Shown here piece by piece: positions 28,141-37,652 of a stretch of DNA of 64,000 bases. Both the position numbers and the translations under genes were made by a program. The DNA comes from Chthoniobacterales bacterium (GTDB lineage Bacteria; Verrucomicrobiota; Verrucomicrobiia; Chthoniobacterales; UBA10450): positions 1 through 64,000 of the forward strand of contig JACDGS010000015.1 in assembly GCA_013821455.1 (NCBI GenBank), in the 5' to 3' direction. Position 1 is the first letter of the stretch. Every line of letters starts with the position of its first letter. The notes under the pieces are model-generated. The model saw only the letters and a list, made by a program, of their open reading frames with translations. It searched no databases and was not told the DNA's origin.

Positions 28141-31008
28141 TCAACGCGCGGCGTCCAGGACAGTCCTCGGCTCGGGCGCGGCGAGAATTTTCTGGAAACG
28201 CGGGTTGCTCCGCAGTGAGTCCCATTCCCAGCGCAGGCGCAGGTCGGCCCGGGTGATGTTTTCGGGAAAGTCAGGAAACTCAACCGGGCCAGGAGTGGTG
28301 AGGAGCCGTTCGATGAGCGCCAGGGCCTGCTCCTGTTCGCCGGTGAGCGCATAGACAAGGGCCAGGGTACCGGCGCAGCCAGCGCCATGAAATGCGTTCT
28401 GGCTTTCGGGCTCCAACTCAACCGCGCGACGCGCTTCCTGGAGAGCTTCCTCCTTTCGCTTTATAAGGGCATAGAGTAATCCGAGTCGAGCGTGCGGCGC
28501 GTCATCGTTAGGGTCCTTGCGTTGCCACTCTTTGAGAGCTGGTAGGGCCGCGGCAAAGTAACGCTGAGCTGATTGAGCGTCGCCGTGGGCCAGAGCGGTG
28601 CGAGCCTGAAAAAAGGTTTTCGGTGCTTCACCATTCTTACGAAAATTGTCCAAGGGATAATCGCGTAAAACCTTTTCCGCGCTCGCGTAATCGCGCTCTA
28701 GCATGGCCAGGTCCCAGGATGCCAGGGCCAGGTCTCCATCAGGAGGAGAGCGAGCCGGAACGCTTTGTAGGATTTTTCTACCGGCGGCAGGATTGCCGTT
28801 CCGAAACACTTCCAGGTAGGCAAGGCCAGTTTTGGCATATGTATCATCCGGTGTTATCTCCAGTGCGCGGGTAAAACCCTTAACTGCGGCGGGCCAGTCG
28901 CGCACAAAGACGTGATTTTCGGCGGCACTATCAATAACATAAGTGTTGCGAGGATCGAGGGCCAGGGCGCGGTCGAAGCTAGCTACTGAGTCGCGCCAGC
29001 GTCCCTGCCGCCGGTAGATGCCAGCCATATAAACATAGGTCACCGCGTTATTAGGAGAGCTAGCAACCGAAAGCTTAAATTCCTTTAGCGCCGCATCGTA
29101 CTTCTTCTCTCCCCAAAAGAGGCAAAGACCCATCGCCATATGTGCTTCCCCCAAAGTAGGCGCGAGGCGCAAAGCTTCTTCCGCCTGGGCGCGCGCTTTT
29201 GCCTTGCGCGCCTGGTCCTCGTCTTGCGTGGCGACCCAACTGTTGACCAGAGAAGCCTCCGCATGAGCCAGGGCAAAGTTGGGATCAAGCGCCGTGGCCT
29301 GCATGAGAAGCTGCTCCACTGCTATCTCATCTGCCAAGCTATCGCGCGTCGCTTCCTTCCCGACTGCTTTCAGGTAAAGCACATAGGCTTCTGAGTTAGT
29401 GGTAGGCTCTACTTCCAGACGCGCCTTTTCTTCTGGCGCCAGCCTGGCGTCCAGAGTCGCCGCAATCTGGGTCGCTAACTCACCTTGCAAGCCAATCGAA
29501 TCGGCCACGATGCGATCGTAATGCTCGGCCCATAGGTGTCGATCGTTACGGGCGTCGATCAACTGGACGTTAATAAGCACACGGTTACCCTCGCGGCGCA
29601 CGCTGCCTTGCAGAATATTTGCGACGCCCAGGGATTTCCCAATCTCGCGCACATCGCGGCCATCAGGCTTTTGATAGGCCGCGACGCTGGTGCGGCTGAT
29701 GACTTTCAAGTCGTGAATCTGCGCGAGACTGGTGAGTAAGTCGTCCTGGATGCCGGCGGCGAACTCCGCATTCTCCTTGTTACTAACAAGAGCTTGGAAA
29801 GGCAGGACGGCGATACTCTTACTAGAGAGTGGTAAGTCTGGTGACTTAGCGATAGGACTACGCAATAACCAGAGGATGATCGTAGTCAGGATAAGACAGG
29901 CAGTGACCGCGCTGGAGAGAATCGGGTTGCGCCGCGCCCAGCGCCAGAGACGTGCTGGCGGCAGGATAGGACGCGTATGGATCGGGCGACCTTCCAGCCA
30001 ACACTCCAGGTCTTCGGCCAGTGCTCCCGCAGATTGGTAGCGCGCTCCTGGCTCTCGCTCCAGGGCACGCACCACGATCGTCTCCAGGTCGCGATCGAGC
30101 GAGGGCGCGAGCGTACGCAGATGCGGCGCGGGAGTTATCGAAGCCTGATGGATAACGCTAAGAACATTCGTCCCGGTGAAGGGCGGCCGCCCAGTCAATA
30201 AGTGAAATAGAATTGCGCCAAGGCTATAAGTATCCGCAGCGGGAGTAAGCTCCGCCGTAGCGGCTGCCGCTTGCTCCGGCGCGATATAACCCGGAGTACC
30301 AAAGGTAGTCAGGCTTTGCGTGAGATCACTTTCTTCGGTGAGCCATTTCGCGAGGCCGAAGTCACTGACCATCGGTTCGCCATGACTATCGAGCAGGATA
30401 TTTCCCGGTTGCAGGTCGCGATGGAGGATGCCTGCGTGATGCGCATAGTCGATGGCGCGCGCGACCTTGGCCAGCAAGCGCGCACATTCGTTAGGCTTGT
30501 TGCGCAGCCTGGGGAGCGCGGCGCGCAAGCTTCCGCCCGTCGCGTATTTCATGCTAAAGAAGGGCAGGCCATCCTCGCTCTCACTCACTTCGTAAATAGG
30601 AAGGATGTTAGGATGATCGAGGCCCGCGGCGGCTTCCGCTTCGCGCCGGAAACGCGCCAGAGTCTCATGAGAGTCAGTCTGGTAAGCCAGCACGCGCTTT
30701 AGCGCCACGATGCGGCGGGAATGTCGCTGCCGCGCACGGTAGATAACACCCATGCCGCCACGGCCTATCTCTTCCAGGATCTCATAATTCCCCAGGTGCC
30801 ATTCCTTATCCGGGACGTCGGCTTCCGTCAGGACACTTTCGAATAACTCGGCGGACGCTTCGCCTTCTGCTTCCATCGCTTCCCGGAGAAGACAACTCGC
30901 ACAAATCCCTTGGCCTACCTGGGTGGTAAGTCCACACCGCTCACACTTAGTGACACGCTCGGTCATTCCGGTAAACGAAGCGGAAAGGCCGGTTAACTCA
31001 CTCATCAA
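28141..31008 (-). CDS. Serine/threonine protein kinase with TolB-like domain and TPR repeats
   Basis: YEILEEIGRGGMGVIYRARQ, HRDLQPGNILLD, DFGLAK, SIAVLPF, TPR array; zinc-ribbon-like CERCGLTTQ..CASC N-terminus. Confidence 0.85.
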   Translation of the reverse strand: MMSELTGLSASFTGMTERVTKCERCGLTTQVGQGICASCLLREAMEAEGEASAELFESVLTEADVPDKEWHLGNYEILEEIGRGGMGVIYRARQRHSRRIVALKRVLAYQTDSHETLARFRREAEAAAGLDHPNILPIYEVSESEDGLPFFSMKYATGGSLRAALPRLRNKPNECARLLAKVARAIDYAHHAGILHRDLQPGNILLDSHGEPMVSDFGLAKWLTEESDLTQSLTTFGTPGYIAPEQAAAATAELTPAADTYSLGAILFHLLTGRPPFTGTNVLSVIHQASITPAPHLRTLAPSLDRDLETIVVRALEREPGARYQSAGALAEDLECWLEGRPIHTRPILPPARLWRWARRNPILSSAVTACLILTTIILWLLRSPIAKSPDLPLSSKSIAVLPFQALVSNKENAEFAAGIQDDLLTSLAQIHDLKVISRTSVAAYQKPDGRDVREIGKSLGVANILQGSVRREGNRVLINVQLIDARNDRHLWAEHYDRIVADSIGLQGELATQIAATLDARLAPEEKARLEVEPTTNSEAYVLYLKAVGKEATRDSLADEIAVEQLLMQATALDPNFALAHAEASLVNSWVATQDEDQARKAKARAQAEEALRLAPTLGEAHMAMGLCLFWGEKKYDAALKEFKLSVASSPNNAVTYVYMAGIYRRQGRWRDSVASFDRALALDPRNTYVIDSAAENHVFVRDWPAAVKGFTRALEITPDDTYAKTGLAYLEVFRNGNPAAGRKILQSVPARSPPDGDLALASWDLAMLERDYASAEKVLRDYPLDNFRKNGEAPKTFFQARTALAHGDAQSAQRYFAAALPALKEWQRKDPNDDAPHARLGLLYALIKRKEEALQEARRAVELEPESQNAFHGAGCAGTLALVYALTGEQEQALALIERLLTTPGPVEFPDFPENITRADLRLRWEWDSLRSNPRFQKILAAPEPRTVLDAAR

Positions 31009-31826
31009 GTGCCAGCGGCAAGCGCGGTGAAGAGATAGCGCATTTCGTCATCTACATCCGCGGGATTAGCGACTGTCTGCGCGACCTCGTTGCGTAAGAG
31101 CCAACGGTAACGCCGCCGCAGATTGTGCAGTTGCTTTTTCACCATCGTCTCTGCGATATCCAAGCGCGCCGCCAGGCTGGCATAAGAGGTCTCGCCGCGC
31201 TCGGCGGTGAGATAAGTGCTAAGTGTCTCGAAAAGCCGGCGGCGTCCTTTGGCTTCGCATTCCTCGCGCAGGCGTTGCAGCGCTTTCTCTACTACGGTCG
31301 CGGCCCAGCGTAAGTCGAAGAGTGCCTCCGGTGGTAAAGAGTCCAACGTTTGCGCGGAGATAGATAGCTGCGAGGGAGCTTCCTTCATCCAATCGTCCCA
31401 GGAGATGAAAGTAAGATCGCCTCCGCGCTTATGTGTCTTGGCCTTCTCCGCAGCATGACTTAGAAAATTCTGGAGTGACTTAAGGAGAAACGAACGAAAG
31501 CGACCGCGACTTTCATCCGCCTGCCGGAGCCAGTTACTCTCCAGGATCATAAGGAAAAAATCCTGCGTCAGATCCTGCGCATCCTCGGGCGAATAACCGC
31601 GGCGGCAGACGAAAGAAAAGATCGGCCGCCAATAACTGCGACATAACTCGCTTAGCGCCTGCCGGGCAGCTTGTTCGCCGCTCCCGAAGCCGGCTCCAGT
31701 CACAATGAGGCTCCAGCGCGTTGTGGCGAAGACGCCCGGCTCGGTTGCATCCTCTGTCTGCATCCTTGGATTCACGCTGCCTACAGGGTGGTTCCATTTT
31801 TCTTTTGGGACAAGCGCAAAAACCAC
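31005..31826 (-). CDS. ECF-type sigma factor operonic with the kinase
   Basis: FATTRWSLIV...GYSPEDAQDLTQDFFLMILE...MVKKQLHNLRRRYRWLL; 4-nt overlap with STPK. Confidence 0.78.
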   Translation of the reverse strand: MVFALVPKEKWNHPVGSVNPRMQTEDATEPGVFATTRWSLIVTGAGFGSGEQAARQALSELCRSYWRPIFSFVCRRGYSPEDAQDLTQDFFLMILESNWLRQADESRGRFRSFLLKSLQNFLSHAAEKAKTHKRGGDLTFISWDDWMKEAPSQLSISAQTLDSLPPEALFDLRWAATVVEKALQRLREECEAKGRRRLFETLSTYLTAERGETSYASLAARLDIAETMVKKQLHNLRRRYRWLLRNEVAQTVANPADVDDEMRYLFTALAAGT

Positions 31827-31864
31827 ATCGCGACCGTCCGTCAGGCTCGTGGCAAAAATAGTTG

Positions 31865-31904
31865 GGAACTTCGACTTCTCGTTCCGTTAGTACTCAGTGG
31901 CAAA
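31865..31904 (+). promoter_or_regulatory. Putative ECF-type promoter upstream of cupin gene
   Basis: GGAACT-N15-GTTAGTACTCAGTGGCAAA; same architecture at 32648. Confidence 0.4.
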
Positions 31905-31974
31905 GAGCCATCCAACAACACAACCAAAACCAGCGGAGCACCCTCACTCCCATAAAAGAAGGAACCTAACAACT

Positions 31975-32505
31975 ATGACTACACTGAGAGTAACACCAAC
32001 TCGCCGCCACTCCGTGCGGCGCGCCGCACTTATCGCAACGATGACTATCATCGCCGGTAGCGTGCTAACTATCACCTCAGCCAAGGCGACCGATCCTGTC
32101 GGCGTCACGACCACAATCCTGACCGGGCCTGATAGCCTGCCAGGTTTCACCATCCACCTTAAAACAGACAACTGGAAGATTCGGATGGAAGCCAACTCCG
32201 CGACCGACGTCTATGTCGTGGATAACGTCTTCGCGGCGAACGCCAACACCGGATGGCACTCGCACCCTGGCCCAAGCATAATTACCGTCCTTTCGGGGAC
32301 GATCACATCCTATGAAGGCGACGACCCGATGTGCACTCCGCACTTTCATCCCGCGGGGACGGCCTTCGTCGATCAAGGCGGGACTCATGTGCATCTGTTG
32401 CGCAATGAAGGAACCGACACCGCGGAGACGATCGCGACCCAACTCATCCCCGCCGGGGCCGACCGAAGACTCGACGAGCCCGATCCCGGCTTTTGTCCCT
32501 TCTAA
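31975..32505 (+). CDS. Secreted cupin-domain protein
   Basis: TGWHSHPGPSIITVLSGTITSYEGDD...HFHPAGTAFVDQGG. Confidence 0.8.
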   Translation: MTTLRVTPTRRHSVRRAALIATMTIIAGSVLTITSAKATDPVGVTTTILTGPDSLPGFTIHLKTDNWKIRMEANSATDVYVVDNVFAANANTGWHSHPGPSIITVLSGTITSYEGDDPMCTPHFHPAGTAFVDQGGTHVHLLRNEGTDTAETIATQLIPAGADRRLDEPDPGFCPF

Positions 32506-32647
32506 GAACTAGTGAGTTAGCGACCTTCTCCTTTACCGGCAAACCAGCGATGGGAAGCCGGTAGGGAGTTGGTAGCTTACCAAGCAGCAGGGACACTCCC
32601 CGGAGTAGGAATAAAGGTAAGTGATTTTCATGGGCTTTAAACAATTC

Positions 32648-32688
32648 GGAACTTCGGTTTTCTATGCCATTAGTACTTTGTGCCAAAA
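32648..32688 (+). promoter_or_regulatory. Putative ECF-type promoter upstream of S74 fibre gene (copy 2)
   Basis: GGAACT-N15-ATTAGTACTTTGTGCCAAA, matches element at 31865. Confidence 0.4.
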
Positions 32689-32721
32689 AACCAAAGCAAC
32701 ACACTGAAGGGGAAAAACCTT

Positions 32722-34407
32722 ATGAACACTTCTAACTCCAAACCACAGTCGAAGCAGTTACCAACCAGCTTCCTTACTTCACCCTCTGGGCGACGAGTTT
32801 GGCTCTTATTTATTTGCGTCCTGGCCGGGCTCGCGCTCGTGCCCGTGACCTGGGCGCAGACCTGCGAAGATGGTTGCTTTTTCAGCAACACCTACCAGGG
32901 CCAGGACGCGTTGCTCAACTTCGGTTCCGGAGGTAATGACACCGCCTTCGGCGCTGATGCGCTCACCAATAACACGGGCGTTGATAACACCGCGATCGGG
33001 ACATATGCCATGCTGGTGAACACCACTGGCATCGATGACACAGCCATAGGTTCTCAAGCGCTCTATAACAACACCACTGGCATCTACAACGTGGCCAATG
33101 GTTTTGACGCGCTCCTTTCCAATACCACAGGCTCCTTCAATACCGCCGTCGGGGCAGGGGGGCTTCAGAGCAACACCACCGGTGTCTCCAACACGGCCAC
33201 GGGGTTTAACGCGCTCGTTAGCAACACCACTGGCGCCTACAACACGGCCAACGGTCTTTCCGCGCTCCTTTCCAATACCACGGGTAACTACAACACCGCC
33301 ACGGGACTTGATGCGCTCGAAAACAACACCACTGCCGCTTTCAATACAGCCACAGGAGTTGAAGCGCTCCAAAACAACACTACTGGCTCCCTCAACACAG
33401 CCAACGGCTATTTAGCGCTCGCAAATAACGTGACGGGCAACTCCAATGCGGCCATGGGAGTTGAAGCGCTCGAAAACAACACCACTGGCTCCTTCAACAC
33501 CGCGACGGGGGTTGATGCGCTCGAAGACAACACGCTAGGCAACAACAATACGGCCGAGGGCTATTTTGCGCTCTCCCATAACACCACCGGCAACAGCAAC
33601 CTGGCCGCGGGGGTAAACGCGCTTTTATCCAATACCACGGGAAGTCAAAACACGGCCGGGGGACAAGGAGCGCTCTACAAGAACACGAGCGCGGGCAATA
33701 ACACGGCCTATGGGTTTCAAGCCCTGAATCAAAACACGACCGGAGCGAGTAACACCGCTTGCGGCGAGCAGGCCTTACTCAATAACAGCACCGGAAAGAG
33801 CAACATCGCCTTGGGCGAACTCGCCGGCAGCGGCCTGACGAGTGGGAGCAACAACATCGACCTTGGTGCCATCGGCGGGGCGGGGGAAAGCAATACCATG
33901 CGCCTGGGGAAACTGGGGGTGCAAACTGCGACCTACATTATCGGCATCCGCGGGGCGACGGTGGCGGGTGGAGTGGGGGTGGTAGTGGATAACAACGGGC
34001 ACATGGGCACGATCACTTCCTCGGCGCGCTACAAGGACCACATCCAGCCGATGAATAAGGCGAGTGAAGCATTGCTTAACCTTAAACCGGTGACATTCCG
34101 TTATAAGAAAGAGTTAGACTCGTTAGGTATTCCGCAGTTTGGCTTGGTGGCGGAAGAGGTGGCAAAAGTCGATCCCGATCTGGTCGCGCGCGACGACGAA
34201 GGCAAACCTTACACCGTGCGCTACGAAGCGGTGAACGCGATGTTGCTCAATGAGTTCCTCAAGGAACACAAAAAAGTTCAGGATTTAGAAGCGGCCGTAA
34301 CAAGGCTGGAAAGGCTGGCGGAAAAGCAGGCGGCGCAATTAGAGAAGGTGAGTGAACGGCTGGAGACGACGTCTTCATCGCCGCGGCTGGTCTGGACTAA
34401 CAAATAA
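32722..34407 (+). CDS. Beta-roll repeat fibre/adhesin with C-terminal S74 intramolecular chaperone (copy 2, intact)
   Basis: signal peptide, ~18 tandem NTAxGxxALxxNTTGxx repeats, SSARYKDHIQPMNKASEALLNLKPVTFRYKKELDSLGIPQFGLVAEEVAKVDPDLV. Confidence 0.82.
   Translation: MNTSNSKPQSKQLPTSFLTSPSGRRVWLLFICVLAGLALVPVTWAQTCEDGCFFSNTYQGQDALLNFGSGGNDTAFGADALTNNTGVDNTAIGTYAMLVNTTGIDDTAIGSQALYNNTTGIYNVANGFDALLSNTTGSFNTAVGAGGLQSNTTGVSNTATGFNALVSNTTGAYNTANGLSALLSNTTGNYNTATGLDALENNTTAAFNTATGVEALQNNTTGSLNTANGYLALANNVTGNSNAAMGVEALENNTTGSFNTATGVDALEDNTLGNNNTAEGYFALSHNTTGNSNLAAGVNALLSNTTGSQNTAGGQGALYKNTSAGNNTAYGFQALNQNTTGASNTACGEQALLNNSTGKSNIALGELAGSGLTSGSNNIDLGAIGGAGESNTMRLGKLGVQTATYIIGIRGATVAGGVGVVVDNNGHMGTITSSARYKDHIQPMNKASEALLNLKPVTFRYKKELDSLGIPQFGLVAEEVAKVDPDLVARDDEGKPYTVRYEAVNAMLLNEFLKEHKKVQDLEAAVTRLERLAEKQAAQLEKVSERLETTSSSPRLVWTNK
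32930..33850 (+). repeat. 51-bp (17-aa) tandem repeats in the fibre gene
   Basis: repeat unit N-T-A-x-G-x-x-A-L-x-x-N-T-T-G-x-x counted by eye. Confidence 0.8.
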
Positions 34408-34471
34408 AGGACTGGGTTTGGCTTGACACGGCGCCAGGCTGCCCTTCATCCTGCGTTTCACAAGGAGACAC

Positions 34472-35674
34472 ATGATGAAAAAGGTAAGCACCCGAATTAG
34501 CTTTTGTGGTTTGTTAGTTGTGGCCGGTCTTTCGCTGGCTCCAAGGATCTTAGCAGTGACTCCGCCACCAGGCGGTGGTTACCCGGGCGAGAACACCGCC
34601 CTGGGCGATGACGCCCTCTTTAGTCTCCAGCCGAACGCTCACGATAACGTCGCGCTCGGAATCGACGCGTTATACCACGATACTAGTGGAACGAGTAATA
34701 CCGCCGCGGGCGCCTTCGCCCTTTTCTCCAACACCACTGGCGCTGCGAATACCGCGGTTGGCTCTCAGGCGCTCTATAACAATACGAACGGCTATGCCAA
34801 TACGGCCGTTGGCCTCTCCGCTCTCGCTAGCGCCACAACGGCCACCGGGAATACGGCGGTAGGTAATGTCGCGCTCACCTCCACCACTGGCTCCTCAAAC
34901 ACGGCGGTTGGCCACGCCGCGCTGACCCTTGACTCAACCGGTATCGATAACTGCGCCTTCGGATACGAGGCCCTCCTCGAAAATAGCACAGGGTCTTCCA
35001 ATATTGCTCTCGGGAAAGACGCCCTTAATCTCTGCACGACCGGTTCCAACAACATCGCGATCGGAGTCCTGGCCGCGAGCAAGGTTATCGCGGGTAACTA
35101 CGACATTGTCATCGGAACGGTTGGCGGCGGCCCGAAAGAATCAAACACGATTCGCATTGGCACGCCTGGCATTCAGAACCATGCCTACATCGCCGGCATC
35201 TACGGCGGCACTGTGTCGGGAGTGAGTGTGATGGTGGATAGCAGCGGCCGGCTCGGCACCGCCACTTCCTCCGCGCGGTTTAAGGAGACGATCAAGCCCA
35301 TGGATAAAGTGAGCGAAGCCTTGCTCAAGCTGTAGCCGGTGACTTTCCGGTATAAGAAAGGGTTAGACTCGTTAGGCACACCGCAGTTCGGCCTGGTCGC
35401 AGAAGAAGTAGAGAAAGTCGATCCCGACCTGGTGGCGCGGGATGAGTCAGGCAAGCCGTACACCGTTCGCTACGAAGCGGTGAATGCGATGTTACTCAAT
35501 GAATTTCTCAAGGAGCACAAGGCGGTCGCTTCCCTCAAGACTACCGTTGCCGCACAGCAGAAAGAAATCGCTGAGTTACTCGCCGGTTTGAAAGAACAGC
35601 GCAAGGAAATCCAAAAGGTGAATGCGAAACTGGAAGCCTCACGACCCGCTTCGCGTGTGGCCGATAACGAGTAA
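34472..35674 (+). pseudogene. Beta-roll repeat fibre/adhesin with S74 chaperone (copy 3), in-frame TAG at 35333-35335
   Basis: KVSEALLKL*PVTFRYKKGLDSLGTPQFGLVAEEVEKVDPDLV; paralogues have CAG (Q) or K at the stop position. Confidence 0.8.
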
Positions 35675-35687
35675 ACCCGGCCCCCCG

Positions 35688-35761
35688 TGCGCCCGGCGCG
35701 GCTCGAACGCGCAACCTACAGCTTCGGAGGCTGTCACTCTATCCAGTTGAGCTACGGGCGC
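35688..35761 (-). tRNA. tRNA-Arg (anticodon CCG)
   Basis: revcomp GCGCCCGTAGCTCAACTGGATAGAGTGACAGCCTCCGAAGCTGTAGGTTGCGCGTTCGAGCCGCGCCGGGCGCA folds as a cloverleaf, loop CTCCGAA. Confidence 0.93.
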
Positions 35762-35972
35762 AGTGGAGCCGGGATTATAACGGCCGCGCCTGAAAGCACA
35801 AACCGACGGAGGAGTACGGCTGCAGCTCCTTCCCGGTGGGAGGCATGGGTGTCTCTGCCCCGTCCCAGTCGAGACGATCGCTCCCCACAGGGAAGCGGCT
35901 ACAGGTCTCTTTACAATCCGACGTTCTCGCGCTACTGATTCGGCCCCCTTTTTCCAGCCGGAGACCAGAATT

Positions 35973-36311
35973 ATGAATATCATCGACACCATCGCCAAAG
36001 AGCAGCAGAAAACCGACGTGACCAAATTCAAAGTGGGCGACGGCGTGCGCGTCCACACGCGCGTGCGCGAAGGTGAGAAAGAGCGTATCCAGATTTTCGC
36101 CGGCATCTGCATCGGCCGCAAAGGGACCGGCTTGAACCAGTCGTTCACCGTCCGCCGCATCTCTTATGGTGAAGGGGTGGAGCGTGTGTTCCCGATCCAC
36201 TCGCCGCGCATCGCGAAGGTGGAAGTGGAAAAAGTGGGCAAGGCACGCCGCTCGAAGCTGAATTACCTGCGTAATCGCAAGGGTAAGGAAGCGACTGCGG
36301 TGCGGGAGTAG
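35973..36311 (+). CDS. rplS: 50S ribosomal protein L19
   Basis: FKVGDGVRVHTRVREGEKERIQIFAGICIGRKGTGLNQSFTVRRISYGEGVERVFPIHSPRI. Confidence 0.95.
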   Translation: MNIIDTIAKEQQKTDVTKFKVGDGVRVHTRVREGEKERIQIFAGICIGRKGTGLNQSFTVRRISYGEGVERVFPIHSPRIAKVEVEKVGKARRSKLNYLRNRKGKEATAVRE

Positions 36312-36319
36312 CAGTTTTT

Positions 36320-36421
36320 CGTCCACAGATTTCGCAGATTCACGCAGATTTTTCGGATGAAACTGCGCTTCCGAAGTTCGGTTGCGAAATAATCTGTGAA
36401 AATCTGTGAAATCTGTGGATA
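36320..36421. mobile_element. Inverted-repeat element, ORF-less relative of the GxxExxY-flanking repeat
   Basis: cgtccacagatttcgcagattcacgcagattttt ... aataatctgtgaaaatctgtgaaatctgtgga. Confidence 0.65.
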
Positions 36422-36434
36422 AACTTCTCCGCAG

Positions 36435-37052
36435 ATGCGCTGCGGACTTCGTCACGAGAAAAAACTGCGGTCGTTAGGCATCGTCCGCATCGCCGGCATC
36501 GATGAAGCCGGCCGCGGTGCGCTCGCCGGGCCGGTCGTCGCGGCCGCCGCGGTTTTGCCGGAGCGTTTTCGGCACAAGAAGCTGAAGGATTCCAAACAGC
36601 TCTCGCCGGAATTACGCGAAGAAATTTTCGCCTACCTAACGACTCACTCCGAGATCGTCTGGGCCGTCGGCGTGGTCGATCATCTCGAGATCGATCGCAT
36701 CAACATCCTGCGCGCGTCCCATGCGGCGATGCGCGTGGCAGTCGCTGGCCTAACGATTTCACCAGAGCATGTGCTCATCGATGGCCTGCCGGTTTTTCCA
36801 TTTCCGCTTCCGCAAACTGCGATCATCGATGGCGACTGTCTCAGCCTGAGCATCGCCGCCGCGAGCGTGATCGCGAAGGTCACGCGCGATCGTTTGATGC
36901 GGGAATTTTGCGCGCAATTTCCGCAGTATTGTTTCAGTCAGCACAAAGGTTACGGCACGCCGCAACACCTCGCGAAACTTCATGAGCACGGGCCTTGTCC
37001 GATTCATCGCCGATCATTCGAACCGGTGGCGCAGCCGCTTTTCGCGTTCTAG
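36435..37052 (+). CDS. rnhB: Ribonuclease HII
   Basis: IAGIDEAGRGALAGPVVAAAAVLP. Confidence 0.93.
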   Translation: MRCGLRHEKKLRSLGIVRIAGIDEAGRGALAGPVVAAAAVLPERFRHKKLKDSKQLSPELREEIFAYLTTHSEIVWAVGVVDHLEIDRINILRASHAAMRVAVAGLTISPEHVLIDGLPVFPFPLPQTAIIDGDCLSLSIAAASVIAKVTRDRLMREFCAQFPQYCFSQHKGYGTPQHLAKLHEHGPCPIHRRSFEPVAQPLFAF

Positions 37053-37434
37053 TCCCGAGCATCTTCAGCTCGGCGCGCGGGGGGAAAAGCTGGCCGCACG
37101 CTATCTCCGGCGGCAGGGTTACAAGGTTCTCTACCGCAACTTCCGGGGAAAACATGGCGGCGAAATCGACCTCGTCTGCCGCGACGATGACACACTCGTT
37201 TTCGTCGAGGTAAAGACCCGCACGCGTGAAGATTTCGGTCGGCCGCTCGATGCCGTGAACCGGCAGAAGCAACGGCGGATCTCGTTAGGCGCGTTTGCCT
37301 GGCTGCGATTGTTAGGCAACCCCGATATTCTTTTTCGCTTCGACGTCGTGGAAGTCGTGATTGCCTTAAACGCCGAGCCGCGGATAGAGTTGGTCAAAGA
37401 CGCCTTCCAGTTACCCGCGCCATATATCTACTAG
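36982..37434 (+). CDS. YraN/UPF0102 family endonuclease-like protein
   Basis: LGARGEKLAARYLRRQGYKVLYRNFRGKHGGEIDLVCRDDDTLVFVEVKTR. Confidence 0.9.
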   Translation: MSTGLVRFIADHSNRWRSRFSRSSPEHLQLGARGEKLAARYLRRQGYKVLYRNFRGKHGGEIDLVCRDDDTLVFVEVKTRTREDFGRPLDAVNRQKQRRISLGAFAWLRLLGNPDILFRFDVVEVVIALNAEPRIELVKDAFQLPAPYIY

Positions 37435-37652
37435 ACTTAGCAGGGGCTTTTGGCACGGGCCGGAACAGTTTGCCGCGATGTTAGGAAGCAGATGACCGAG
37501 TCGCGCCGCCGGCACCTGACACCAACGCAGGTTAACTGTCATTCTCGCACACGCTCCCTAAGAGAGGCGCGGCGAACGCCCTTGTCAGACCGCTAAGTGT
37601 GTTGACACTGATACGTACGCTCAGCGAAGCGGCTACTGAGTTCGATCCAAAC

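Noticed and set aside
32806-33372. Minus-strand ORF over fibre repeats
   Set aside because: Antisense reading of the tandem repeats, no independent support.
26830-35674. Prophage tail-spike cluster
   Set aside because: S74 domains suggest phage, but no capsid, terminase, portal, integrase or lysis genes are present and the proteins have signal peptides.
35688-35761. tRNA-Arg as attachment site of a genomic island spanning 23-35 kb
   Set aside because: No integrase and no direct repeat of the tRNA 3' end seen at the far side.
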